Notes under the pieces: model-generated
Seen by the model: only the letters and a program-made list of their open reading frames with translations
Told to the model about the DNA's origin: nothing
Databases searched by the model: none
Shown: in pieces, positions 8,422-17,248 of the stretch
Numbering within the stretch: the first letter of the stretch is position 1
Layout: each line of letters begins with the position of its first letter
Position numbers and translations under genes: made by a program
DNA from: Kolteria novifilia
Lineage (GTDB): Bacteria; Planctomycetota; Planctomycetia; Kolteriales; Kolteriaceae
Assembly: GCA_007748055.1 (NCBI GenBank)
Contig: CP036279.1
Span: forward strand, 7,440,001-7,504,000
Direction: 5' to 3'
DNA length: 64,000 nt

Positions 8422-8865
8422 ATGCGGCGAACGTTCCCAGTCTTGCTAGCTCTCTTCCTTTTCCTGGGGACAGGGTGCGCTCGCGACCAACGCGCGATCA
8501 CGACGAAGATCGTGGGGAGGGTGACCTTCAACGGCGATCCTCTCCGAGATGGGCGTATCGTCCTTCGGGCGATCGAACCCCATTCCCTCAGCACGGCCGG
8601 CGTGATTGAGAACGGCATCTTCACGATGGAGGCGGCCCTCGGCCCCAAACGGGTCGAGATCGTCTCCTATCGTAAGGTCCCAGGGATGATGACCGAGCTG
8701 AACCCCGGCGAGGAGGTTCCCATCGTGCGCCAAGTCATCCCCGAGCAGTTCAATCGCGAGAGCACCCTCATCGCCGACATTCATCCCAATGGCGACCGAC
8801 GTTTCTCCTTCGATTTGATCGAGACGAGAAACTCGAGCGTCGCCCGACACTCGCAAGTCCGCTAG
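8422..8865 (+). CDS. Small lipoprotein, probably transthyretin-like
   Basis: About 147 residues from ATG 8422, with alternatives at 8413 and 8392. The N-terminus MRRTFPVLLALFLFLGTGC is a lipoprotein signal ending at a cysteine, although glycine at -3 is not the most common lipobox residue. The next segment, KIVGRVTFNGDPLRDGRIVLRA, is the usual first strand pair of planctomycete carboxypeptidase-regulatory-like lipoproteins. It sits 36 bases downstream of the second tandem DUF1559 gene, the same pairing as at 1511-3152. Its stop overlaps the stop of the convergent DUF1559 gene through a shared CTAG. Confidence 0.7.
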   Translation: MRRTFPVLLALFLFLGTGCARDQRAITTKIVGRVTFNGDPLRDGRIVLRAIEPHSLSTAGVIENGIFTMEAALGPKRVEIVSYRKVPGMMTELNPGEEVPIVRQVIPEQFNRESTLIADIHPNGDRRFSFDLIETRNSSVARHSQVR

Positions 8866-9809
8866 AAATTCTCAAGCAACTCACCGTCCTCGCGATCGCC
8901 GAGGAAGACCCAGGTTCGGTAGTCGATCGCCTCGTTGATGAAGCGAACCGAACCATCGCCCATCGCCATGTTCACTCCGCCGGGGTGTTCGCTCTTGAAG
9001 CCCCCCATGTGGGCGTAGCAGTTACTGACTCGTGAGTCGCGCGACTTCGGACACGTCTTGTAGATCTTGTGGTAGTTGGGTGGGGGGTTGGTCGTCCCGA
9101 TGTGCATGTGCGACGCGAAGTACATGTGGAAGGAACTGTAGATCGGCAACGTTTCGCCCACCATGAAGGTCTTGGTCAAGCCATCGGTGGCATCCTTGAA
9201 GCGGTAGGAGCGATAGCCGCCGTTGAACATTCCTGGCGCCTCGACGGCCTCGCGGGCTCCACCGGTACTCTTGCAGTTGATGTTGGGACTGAGTTCCGCG
9301 ATCGGGCAGGTATTCATGTGAATCGGCCCGGCACTCGGTACGTAGCTGGCTCCCATCGATTCGCCACTGCCGGGCGTGTAGCTCGACTCGCGCGAGTTGG
9401 GAAAGAGCCCGCCATCGGGATCGGACGGGCAAATCAGGGTCGCGATCATCAAGTCGTTGAGCACATCGGGGTTCACGTCTTGATGGTTGGCCACGTTGAA
9501 GTTGATCCGCTCGAAGACCCGCGTCTGGTCGAGGTAGGGGAACACGGACTCCATCCACGTGTGGCAATGGGCGATCGCCGTCGATCCGGGAACGCCGCAA
9601 TAGGACGCCGCGGGTAGGACATCGAAGACGTCGTGGTAGTTGTGCAGCGCCGTCCCGAGCTGTTTGAGGTGATTGGTGCATTGAGCGCGACGGGCCGCTT
9701 CGCGCGCCTGCTGAATGGCTGGAAGTAGCAACGCGACCAAGACGCCGATGATGGCAATGACCACTAAGAGCTCGACAAGCGTAAACGCTCGCCTCGTACG
9801 CGCACGCAT
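8862..9809 (-). CDS. DUF1559 protein with prepilin-type N-terminus
   Basis: A 315-residue protein. MRARTRRAFTLVELLVVIAIIGVLV is a canonical prepilin leader and methylation segment, followed by the DUF1559 body (RRAQCTNHLKQLGTALHNYHDVFDVLP, CPSDPDGG, EHPGGVNMAMGDGSVRFI). GGGGGGA lies ten bases before the ATG. It converges on the lipoprotein gene, the two stop codons overlapping by four bases, so any transcript terminator must lie inside the opposing gene. It differs from the tandem pair in length and C-terminus (FLGDREDGELLENF), so it is an older paralogue. Confidence 0.92.
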   Translation of the reverse strand: MRARTRRAFTLVELLVVIAIIGVLVALLLPAIQQAREAARRAQCTNHLKQLGTALHNYHDVFDVLPAASYCGVPGSTAIAHCHTWMESVFPYLDQTRVFERINFNVANHQDVNPDVLNDLMIATLICPSDPDGGLFPNSRESSYTPGSGESMGASYVPSAGPIHMNTCPIAELSPNINCKSTGGAREAVEAPGMFNGGYRSYRFKDATDGLTKTFMVGETLPIYSSFHMYFASHMHIGTTNPPPNYHKIYKTCPKSRDSRVSNCYAHMGGFKSEHPGGVNMAMGDGSVRFINEAIDYRTWVFLGDREDGELLENF

Positions 9810-10099
9810 GGGTGGATTCCCCCCAGTTCATTCGACTCATGTGAAGTGCCAAAGAACGCGACGCGGCTCAGGACCAGGTTCTTCGTCAAGAAATGCTCGA
9901 ACGGCGACGTTACCTGGTCAATGGAAGTCCCCCCCGGTCCACGATGGCGAACCACCGTGCTCCCTTGAACCCCGTGATGGTACTCTACTTAACGCGCGGA
10001 TCGCTTCGCAAACAATTTCACGGAGTCACTCCCGGAGAGTACTCAGTCAGAAACCGAGACCTCACCTTCGCGGTGGCACGCGACAGAGAGTGAATCGCG
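9810..10099. other. Intergenic spacer between divergent DUF1559 start and hemC end
   Basis: 290 bases with no gene. It should contain the promoter of the leftward DUF1559 gene at its left end and any hemC terminator at its right end, but I see neither a convincing -35/-10 pair nor a strong hairpin. Confidence 0.5.
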
Positions 10100-11011
10100 T
10101 CACAGGAGATCTTGGACGCCCCGTTCCAGGAACCACTCCGCGAGCTCGGACCCAACCTGGACGGCTTGCTCGGCATCGCCCTCGCCGGCATGCTCGAGTT
10201 GCTGGGTACCGTCGGCATCGAGCACACGCGCTCGTAGCGTGAGTCGCCCCTGGGCAACTCGTGCCCGCGCCGCCAGCGGGACATGACAGCCCCCTTCGAG
10301 CACGAACATGAACCGGCGCTCGGCGTCGACCGCCTGCCGGGTCGGTTGGTCCTCGAGAGTCGACAGAAGCTCCAAGATCTCGGGATCGTCCGCTCGGCAC
10401 TCGATGCCGAGCGCCCCTTGGCCAACAGCCGACATCATCGTCTCTTCGGGAAGCCGCTGCGTGATCTCGCCGGTCAGCCCCAATCGCTCGAGCCCCGCGC
10501 ACGCGAGGATCAGTCCGTCGAGTTCCTCTTCGTGCAACTTGCGAATCCGCGTCTCGACATTGCCGCGGATGTCGACGATCCGCAGATCGGGCCGTCGATG
10601 AAGGAGCTGGGCTCTTCGCCGCAGACTGCTCGTCGCGACCTTCGCTTCCGGGGGAAGAGCGTCGAGCGTTTCATGTTTGGGAGAGAGAAAGGCATCCTCG
10701 ACGGTTCCTCGCTCCGGCACCGCCGCCAACGCGAGTTCCGGATGGGTCTGGGTCGGGAGATCCTTGAGACTATGGACCGCGAGATCGGCCCTTCCATCGA
10801 GGACCGCGTCTTGAACCTCCTTGGTGAAGAGGCCGACACTTCCAATCTCGACCAGCGGACGATCGGTCACCACATCGCCCGTCGAGACAATCTTGACGAG
10901 TTCGACCTCGATCTCCGGATGGCGATCGGCCAACATCCGTAGGACGTGCTCGGCTTGCCAAAGGGCCAAGCGGCTCTTTCTGGTCGCGATCCTCAACGTG
11001 CGTCTAGCCAA
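10100..11011 (-). CDS. hemC: Hydroxymethylbilane synthase (porphobilinogen deaminase)
   Basis: A 303-residue enzyme of tetrapyrrole synthesis that polymerises four porphobilinogens to hydroxymethylbilane in the cytosol. All landmarks are present: RIATRKSRLALWQA at 7-20, GLFTKEVQDAVLDGRADLAVHSLKDLPT at 60-87 with the catalytic Asp84, SSLRRRAQL at 128-136, and GGCHVPLAA with Cys242, the attachment point of the dipyrromethane cofactor. The start is TTG at 11011 with GGAG upstream. It is the last gene of a leftward block, 182 bases after comF, so it may have its own promoter. Confidence 0.96.
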   Translation of the reverse strand: MARRTLRIATRKSRLALWQAEHVLRMLADRHPEIEVELVKIVSTGDVVTDRPLVEIGSVGLFTKEVQDAVLDGRADLAVHSLKDLPTQTHPELALAAVPERGTVEDAFLSPKHETLDALPPEAKVATSSLRRRAQLLHRRPDLRIVDIRGNVETRIRKLHEEELDGLILACAGLERLGLTGEITQRLPEETMMSAVGQGALGIECRADDPEILELLSTLEDQPTRQAVDAERRFMFVLEGGCHVPLAARARVAQGRLTLRARVLDADGTQQLEHAGEGDAEQAVQVGSELAEWFLERGVQDLL

Positions 11012-11193
11012 GATCTCCGAGTCCTCACCTAGTGCGAGTGCCTCCAGGAGGCATCCATCGACAACAAGCCGGGACGAAACGGAAGCGGTCGCCGGCCATG
11101 GCTCTCCATTCGACGGAACAACGAAAGCCTACAACAGCCATGATGCGAACTCCGCATCCCAAAGGCATCCATCAAGCATCCCGAACAGTCCGT

Positions 11194-12030
11194 CTACGGC
11201 CCAAGACGTGACTCCGGAGCCAGCCCGGCGCGCGCGAGCACCACGAGCGTCACCTTTCGCACCCCGGACCGCTTGAGCGTCCGCGCCGCCTCGTCGGCGG
11301 TCGCCCCGGTCGTGAGAATGTCGTCGACCAGAAGAACGTGTTCCCATCGGTTGGCGGCCTTGGACTTGATGGAAAACGCTCCCCGGACATTCTCCCGTCG
11401 AGCCGTGGAGGAGAGCGCTGCTTGCGGCGCGGTCACCCGGCGACGTTTCAAGACGTTCTTCACCACCCGTAGCCCCAACCGCCGCGCCAAACAGGTGGCG
11501 AGATAGCTCGATTGGTCGTACCCACGAAGAATCCGGCGCGACCAGTGCAGCGGAATCGGAAGAACGACTTGGGCGTCGATCTTCTCCCACCGATCCTTCT
11601 GCTCTTCGTGCAGTAGCCGCATGAGCGAGGAGGCGAGCCGATACCCGGAAGGCTGTTTGATCGCGAGACAGCCCTGTCTCAGAAGATCGGTGTAGACACC
11701 AAGCCTCACCACCTCGTCGAAACGGAAGCGCTCTCGCAAGCAAGCGCCGCAGGGGTTGATGTTCGCTCCCGGCCCGACCGGCATGCCACATCGTTGGCAC
11801 GCCTTCGCCGCCGAGGCGGCACGGAGACGCTCGTGACAATTGTCGCAGATCGCCAGCGACTTTGTGGGAATCTCGACACCGCAAAGCGCGCATGCCGACG
11901 GGTAGAGAAGCTCGACCACGCCGCCGGCGAAGGAGGCGAGGACCGTGCGACCTCCCTGAAACGCGCGCCGAAAACGGGCGGGACAAGCCATGACGGGAGG
12001 TCTCTCGTTACCCGAACATTGCGCGACCAC
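11194..12030 (-). CDS. comF: ComF-family phosphoribosyltransferase-like protein
   Basis: A 278-residue protein with two N-terminal zinc-binding cysteine pairs (CALCG/CDNCH and CQRCG/CGACL) followed by a phosphoribosyltransferase fold with the PRPP-binding loop VLLVDDILTTGATADEAART near residue 235. ComF proteins are linked to natural transformation, but most homologues outside competent species are of unknown role. Its GTG start follows directly after the miaA TGA stop with no gap, which suggests translational coupling. An internal ATG at 11991 could be used instead. Confidence 0.9.
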   Translation of the reverse strand: MVAQCSGNERPPVMACPARFRRAFQGGRTVLASFAGGVVELLYPSACALCGVEIPTKSLAICDNCHERLRAASAAKACQRCGMPVGPGANINPCGACLRERFRFDEVVRLGVYTDLLRQGCLAIKQPSGYRLASSLMRLLHEEQKDRWEKIDAQVVLPIPLHWSRRILRGYDQSSYLATCLARRLGLRVVKNVLKRRRVTAPQAALSSTARRENVRGAFSIKSKAANRWEHVLLVDDILTTGATADEAARTLKRSGVRKVTLVVLARAGLAPESRLGP

Positions 12031-12993
12031 TCACGTTGTCGATCCGAATGAATTCAAAGCGTCGAATGACTCAAAGTAGTCGTGGATCCGATCCGCTACC
12101 TGCTCAACGGAAGAATCGTCGTCGAGATCGAAGAATCGAATCTCCTCCAAGTGCCGAAACCACGTCTCTTGCCGCTTGGCGAGTTGACGAGTGCGAGCCT
12201 TGATCATGGGGACAACCTCCTCCAACGACAGTCGCCCCCCGAGGTGCTCTCCGAGGAGTTGGTAGCCCGCCGCCTGGGAAGCTTGCTTTCCCAACCCCGA
12301 CTCGGCCCTCAATCGCGCCACTTCGTCGACCCACCCCGCCTCGAGCATCTGGTCGACGCGACGATTGATCCGCTCGCGCATCCGCGGACGGGGCCATCGC
12401 AGACAAGCCACCGGCGGCGCGGGATCGGCGGGCTTGTCGAACTGCCGCTGCCAAATGCTGATTGGCTTCCCCGTCGCCTCGAAGACCTCGATCGCTCGCA
12501 CGATCCGTCGGAGATCGCCGGGCTGGATCTTCCTCGCGGCAACGGGGTCGACCTTGGCGAGACGCTCGTGCAGCTTCGGCACGCCAACCCGTTCGGCCTC
12601 TCGTTCGAGTTCTTCGCGCCGATTGGGGTCCGCGGGAGGTCCTTCGAAGAGGCCACGCAGGCAGGCCTTCAAATAGAGGGGCGTTCCTCCGACAAACAGG
12701 GGCCGGTTGCCACGCTCACGAATCGCGGCGCAAGCTTTCTCCGCCTCGCGCAAGAACCAGTCGATGCTCGCGGGAGCGTCCGGCTCCAAGACGTCGATCA
12801 GATGATGCGGGACGCGCGCGAGTTCCCGGGGCGACGGTTTGGCGGTGCCAATGTCCATGCCGCGGTAGATCGTCATCGAGTCGAGCCCGATGATCTCCGC
12901 CCCGGCCCTCTCCGCGAGGAGCAGTCCGATCGCCGACTTGCCCGACGCCGTGGGCCCGGTGAGAAACCAACAGTCGCGAAACGCCTCGTTCAT
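12031..12993 (-). CDS. miaA: tRNA dimethylallyltransferase
   Basis: A 320-residue enzyme that adds a dimethylallyl group to A37 of tRNAs reading codons that start with U. The P-loop GPTASGKS is at residues 13-20, followed by DSMTIYRGMDIGTAKP (38-53), the family signature for binding tRNA and dimethylallyl diphosphate, then HHLIDV, GGTPLYLKA, and QASQAAGYQL near residue 235. The ATG at 12993 overlaps the upstream gene's TGA (ATGA), and its own TGA abuts comF. The reading frame extends further upstream, but that part lies in the previous gene and has no family similarity. Confidence 0.96.
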   Translation of the reverse strand: MNEAFRDCWFLTGPTASGKSAIGLLLAERAGAEIIGLDSMTIYRGMDIGTAKPSPRELARVPHHLIDVLEPDAPASIDWFLREAEKACAAIRERGNRPLFVGGTPLYLKACLRGLFEGPPADPNRREELEREAERVGVPKLHERLAKVDPVAARKIQPGDLRRIVRAIEVFEATGKPISIWQRQFDKPADPAPPVACLRWPRPRMRERINRRVDQMLEAGWVDEVARLRAESGLGKQASQAAGYQLLGEHLGGRLSLEEVVPMIKARTRQLAKRQETWFRHLEEIRFFDLDDDSSVEQVADRIHDYFESFDALNSFGSTT

Positions 12994-13595
12994 GCCAGTG
13001 GCGACGCCAACGATCCCAAGGTCGGTAGCGGGGGATAGCGTTTCAGGATCCAGTCGCGATTGAGGACTTCCTTCGGCTGGTAGCCCCGCGCCGCGAGCCA
13101 CGGCGAACCGACGGCGCACTCCTTCTCGAAGAGGTAGTACTGGTTGTAGCCGTCGATGAGCCGATTCGCGGCGGTCGTGTCGAGCGACTCGACGAACGTC
13201 AGCCAGCGCCGATTGAACCGCTCGACGCTTTCGTTGATCGCTTCAAGTAAATCGCGAACGGTTCCCGTTACGCCAAACGCGATGCGACGATCACCTTCGG
13301 AGAACGCCGTCGAGGAGACGATCTCCAGCAAGCGACGCATCTCTTCCGGCAGCCGCTCCCAATTCGTTCCGTCATCCTGGCAGAGCCGGTTCCAGCCACG
13401 TAGACGAAAGCGGACCCCATCGAGCAACTCGTACCGCTTCGACTCGCAGCGCCGGGCGACCCGTTCGATACTTTCCTCGACGCGACGGGCTCGCCGAAGG
13501 TACGCGGGCGCGTCGCACAGCCCAAGCATCTGCTTCGCGCCTTGGGCCCAGCCATCCGAACCGGGCATCACGTCCATTTCCTCGGGATTGGTCAT
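12990..13595 (-). CDS. Conserved-looking protein of unknown function
   Basis: A 201-residue soluble protein I do not recognise. It is rich in Arg, Glu and Trp, predicted mostly helical, with no signal peptide or membrane segment. Features include a helical CESKRYELLDGVRFRLRGWNRL region, a FNRRWLTFVESLD stretch and a GYNQYYLFEKECA stretch near the C-terminus. The ATG at 13595 has AGGGGAG seven bases upstream. It lies 25 bases after the SulP gene and overlaps miaA by four bases, so it is certainly expressed with them; the context alone does not reveal a role. Confidence 0.75.
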   Translation of the reverse strand: MTNPEEMDVMPGSDGWAQGAKQMLGLCDAPAYLRRARRVEESIERVARRCESKRYELLDGVRFRLRGWNRLCQDDGTNWERLPEEMRRLLEIVSSTAFSEGDRRIAFGVTGTVRDLLEAINESVERFNRRWLTFVESLDTTAANRLIDGYNQYYLFEKECAVGSPWLAARGYQPKEVLNRDWILKRYPPLPTLGSLASPLA

Positions 13596-13620
13596 GGGCT
13601 GACTCCCCTTCGCGCCTCGC

Positions 13621-15705
13621 TCACGCTTGCGCGTCCTTCCCGTCGCCGTCGGATTCCACCGCTTTCTCAAGATCGCTCTTCGCGTCGGATTGGCTCGCAG
13701 GAGGGTCGGGAATCGAGGAGGCCACTCGTTGCATCCGAGACCCGTCGGTTCGGAACTTCGCGTGGAGTTCTTCCCAGTCGATCACCAAACTCCCCCCGGT
13801 CGATTCGTGCTGCGCCGCCCAGTTCATCAACAGCTCTAGGCACGCGTGGTCGATGTAGTGAAGCTCGCTCAGATCGACGTGCAATTCACTCCCCCGCGGC
13901 ACCCGGTCGAGATCGTTCGCCAGGAGGGGCAGCCGCACGAAAGTCGCCGATCCACGCAAGTGAAGCGTCGTTTTCTCCGTTTCGGGATCGGTGTGCAGTT
14001 CGGTGTCGAGATGGGAGAAGACGTAGAGGAGCTTGCCACCGGAAAGCAGAATGCCGACGATCACGCCGAAGAGCAAGTCCTCGACGACGATGCAGACGAC
14101 GGTGATGACATAAATCGCCACCTCGCTCCACCCGAAGCGGCGCAGCTCGAAGATCGTCTTCGGGTTGATCAGCTTGTAACCGGTGTAGACGAGAATGCCG
14201 GCGAGCGCCGCGGTCGGGATCAGCCGCAAGACGAAACCGAGGAAGACGACGAAGAGCAAGAGCCAGATGCCGTGCAGAATCGTCGAGAGTTGGGTCTTCG
14301 CCCCAGCTTCAACGTTGGCGGCGCTGCGGACGATGACCCCGGTCATCGGCAGGGCTCCCAGCACACCACAGATCGTGTTGCCGAACCCTTGCGCCATCAG
14401 TTCCTTGTCGTACTGCGTCCGCTTTCCGGAATGCATCTGATCGACCGCGGTCGCGCACAGGAGCGTCTCGGCGCTGGCCACCGCGGCGATCACCAGCCCA
14501 CTCTCGATCAACACCGAAAGCGGCACGTCCTTGAAGATCGTCCACGACGGCAGATGCACTTCCGACAGCAAGCGATCGGGCACCTCGACATAGACCACCG
14601 GCAGATAAAAGCCCGCCGATAGCACCGTCGCGACGACCACCGCGATCAACGGCGCCGGCAGGAACCGGAAGCTCTTCGGGGTGCAGGTCTGCCAGAGAAT
14701 GATGGTGACGATCGTCAATAGCCCGATCTTCGCGGCCCAATCGTGGTTCTTCAACTCCGCGACCACCCCTGCGAGCGAGTCGTCTGCTTCCCGCTGGGAA
14801 AAGCGAACCTCGAGGACCGCCTTGTTGTTCAAGTCTTTGAGCGCCTCCTCACTCTTCTTGATCGCCGTTTGAAACGCGACCTGGAGCGATTTGGCATCGG
14901 GGTCATCCCCCGCGGTGAAACCCTGTTCTTGCGCCTTCTTGTAGAGCCCGCGGAGGTCCTTGGTCACCGACTGCTGGATCTCGGCCACCGGCGCCAATTG
15001 CTCCGCTTCCGCGGCCAGTTCCTCATCACTGGGCGTGGCATCGCCATCGAGGTGTCGCGAAACGCGTTCCTCGACGTTCTCGAGAAGTTCGACTTGGTCG
15101 GCGTGCAACGTCCCGACCTCGTGCAGGATCTCGGTCCGTTGCTGCCGTTCGGCCGAACTGTGGATCTCCGGCCAGGGAAATCCCTTGGCGATCGCCTGGG
15201 GAATCGTCAGCAGGTTCATGATCCCGGACTTCTTCGGCGTGTCGTCGACCATGACGTGGAACTGACTTGCGAAGATCAGGAAGCCGATGCCCGAAAGCAT
15301 TCCCTTGATCACCGCCGGAGAGACGGCCCGGAACCATTGACCGAACCGGAAGAGCCCCGCGACGATCTGCAGGAGGCCACCGATGAGCACCACGATTCCG
15401 AGGACCGGAACGCCGTACTCCTCGACGATGCCGTAAACAATCACCGTCAGGCCGGCCGCCGGCCCGCTCACTTGCATCGGCGCCCCGGTGAAGACCCCGA
15501 CGATGATCCCGCCGACCATGCCGGTGATCAGCCCGGTCGCGACCGGCGTTCCCGAAGCGATCGCGATGCCCATACAGAGCGGAAGAGCCACGAGAAAGAC
15601 CACGATCGACGCGGCGAAGTCCTCGCGCCAACTCGACACCATCGTCGGCTGGTCCGTGGGCGTTCCCCTCTCCGACTTGCGGTCGGCGTCCCCAACTTCG
15701 GCCAT
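13621..15705 (-). CDS. SulP-family anion transporter with STAS domain and an extra soluble insertion
   Basis: A 694-residue inner-membrane transporter. The N-terminal part carries the SulP signature (ALPLCMGIAIASGTPVATGLITGMVGG at about 40-66 and GAPMQVSGPAAGLTVIV at 74-90). The C-terminal 110 residues form a STAS domain (ELHVDLSELHYIDHACLELL). Between membrane segments there is a hydrophilic, Glu/Lys/Gln-rich insertion at about residues 183-318 that looks helical or coiled-coil. SulP proteins carry sulfate, bicarbonate or other anions; the substrate is not readable here. ATG 15705 has GGAGA upstream; the reading frame continues 23 codons further without similarity. Confidence 0.9.
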   Translation of the reverse strand: MAEVGDADRKSERGTPTDQPTMVSSWREDFAASIVVFLVALPLCMGIAIASGTPVATGLITGMVGGIIVGVFTGAPMQVSGPAAGLTVIVYGIVEEYGVPVLGIVVLIGGLLQIVAGLFRFGQWFRAVSPAVIKGMLSGIGFLIFASQFHVMVDDTPKKSGIMNLLTIPQAIAKGFPWPEIHSSAERQQRTEILHEVGTLHADQVELLENVEERVSRHLDGDATPSDEELAAEAEQLAPVAEIQQSVTKDLRGLYKKAQEQGFTAGDDPDAKSLQVAFQTAIKKSEEALKDLNNKAVLEVRFSQREADDSLAGVVAELKNHDWAAKIGLLTIVTIILWQTCTPKSFRFLPAPLIAVVVATVLSAGFYLPVVYVEVPDRLLSEVHLPSWTIFKDVPLSVLIESGLVIAAVASAETLLCATAVDQMHSGKRTQYDKELMAQGFGNTICGVLGALPMTGVIVRSAANVEAGAKTQLSTILHGIWLLLFVVFLGFVLRLIPTAALAGILVYTGYKLINPKTIFELRRFGWSEVAIYVITVVCIVVEDLLFGVIVGILLSGGKLLYVFSHLDTELHTDPETEKTTLHLRGSATFVRLPLLANDLDRVPRGSELHVDLSELHYIDHACLELLMNWAAQHESTGGSLVIDWEELHAKFRTDGSRMQRVASSIPDPPASQSDAKSDLEKAVESDGDGKDAQA

Positions 15706-15837
15706 CAAATCTCCTCGAGTCCAGCGAACGACGATCCCAGGCTTCTGCCCATGGTATCTGATTATCGATTTCATTTCCGCTTGGAGTGAAGCTGGTTCCG
15801 CGTGAGGAAGCGTCAGCGTGAAGTTGGGGAGGGACGC

Positions 15838-17229
15838 CTACTGGCCGATTGGCGTCTTGTTGATCAGGAACTGAACGTGGTCGAGGACGCGGAGGAAGGG
15901 GCGGTAGATGTTGTTGGGATTGCCCGAGAGCTCCGGATAGTTCGGCACCGGCCAGAGGTAGAACTGCAAGCCGCCATAAATCTCCCAGGGAGCCTGGCCG
16001 TGGGTCGGACCGAGCGCGGAGAAGACGATGTTCGTCTGCGCCGAAATGCGGTACGAGAGGTACGTCCCATAGGCGAAGTTCGGAGGATCGGTCGTCCCGC
16101 CGATGAAGATCGTGTGGTCGAGCGAGATCGGATAGACATGGCGGTAGAAGAAGAAGTAGCCCCGGTCGGTCTCGAAACGCAGCGGCAGGAACGACCCGAC
16201 GTTTTGGGGAGAGTGGGCCGTGTTGACCGGCGTCGTGAACCAGAGCCCCAACTCGGCCGAGGGCGAGGTCGCGAAACTGACCTGACTACGAACCTGGCCG
16301 AAGAAGACGCGATGCTCGGAGTCGTAGAGCCCGTCGTAGACCGCCCCGTAGCTCAGCCGTTTCCAGAACCGTCGCTCGCTCCACGATTCATGCGGCCAGA
16401 CGCTGCGATGGAAGAGCCCCGCCGTCAGGCCGAGCAGAACGGAGGGAAACGTGGTCGGCTCCGCGACAACGCCGAGCTGGCCGCCGATCTTGTATTCGCG
16501 CAAGACGGGGAAACCGACCTGCATGCTGTTGTACCAGCCAAAGACACTGTCGACGCCGTTGGGGGTGGCGTTGCGATGAAACCCCATCAGCGTCTGGAAT
16601 TCCATGTTCGTTAGGAGCAACACGGGCGTTTCCGGCGCCGGCTTCTCGTACCAGGGCAACTGATCGACCCCGAGCGGACCACTCTCCTGGTAGAGGTTCG
16701 GAAAGGGGTTCAGCGCGATCGTGCGATTGCCCGTCAGCCCATCCCGCGGACTCGGCATCTGCGTCGACAGGACCTCGGGGTTGGTCTGATAGACAACATT
16801 TGGATCGGACTCGACATAGTCCTCGGGCAAGAGCGAAACCCTCGGCGAACCGGGCGCCGGCGGATAGGTCAGGATCGCGTCCGACGGAGGCGTCGGCGGC
16901 CGGTAGGGATTCTGGTCGCTGTGCGGCAGGATGTGCGGCACCGGATTGCGATCGGGAATTTTTTGGGGCGGAAACGAATTCCCCAGCGGTCCGGACTGCA
17001 CCGGATCGGGAACGACGTCGACCGCTTCGGTCGCTTCGTAGCGCTCGCCCGAAGGGGAGAACGAGGGTGGCCCCGGCAGCTCCTCGACGGGGATCGGTTC
17101 GAACTCGGTGATCGAGGCTCCCTGATTCGAGCGGTGCACCGACCGCTGGGCGCGCGCTTGCGGCCCGAGCGCCACCATCATGGCAACACCCACCGCGAAA
17201 GCCAACATCCACCGGAACCGTGTTGTCAC
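15838..17229 (-). CDS. Secreted, proline-rich envelope protein of unknown function
   Basis: 463 residues with a signal peptide (about residues 1-27, ending ARA-Q). A long Pro/Ser/Glu-rich, probably disordered segment (about 30-160) is followed by a beta-rich C-terminal half with alternating aromatic residues (VFGWYNSMQVGFPVL, YFFFYRHVYPIS, IYGGLQFYLWPVPNYPEL), suggestive of an outer-membrane barrel or surface protein. I cannot name a family. The gene is 19 bases downstream of another outer-membrane protein gene, so they form a two-gene unit. Confidence 0.7.
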   Translation of the reverse strand: MTTRFRWMLAFAVGVAMMVALGPQARAQRSVHRSNQGASITEFEPIPVEELPGPPSFSPSGERYEATEAVDVVPDPVQSGPLGNSFPPQKIPDRNPVPHILPHSDQNPYRPPTPPSDAILTYPPAPGSPRVSLLPEDYVESDPNVVYQTNPEVLSTQMPSPRDGLTGNRTIALNPFPNLYQESGPLGVDQLPWYEKPAPETPVLLLTNMEFQTLMGFHRNATPNGVDSVFGWYNSMQVGFPVLREYKIGGQLGVVAEPTTFPSVLLGLTAGLFHRSVWPHESWSERRFWKRLSYGAVYDGLYDSEHRVFFGQVRSQVSFATSPSAELGLWFTTPVNTAHSPQNVGSFLPLRFETDRGYFFFYRHVYPISLDHTIFIGGTTDPPNFAYGTYLSYRISAQTNIVFSALGPTHGQAPWEIYGGLQFYLWPVPNYPELSGNPNNIYRPFLRVLDHVQFLINKTPIGQ

Positions 17230-17248
17230 GTAATCTCTACTCTCACGA

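Noticed and set aside
12082-13038. A 318-codon open frame on the plus strand
   Set aside because: It is antisense to miaA and the hypothetical gene, with no family features.
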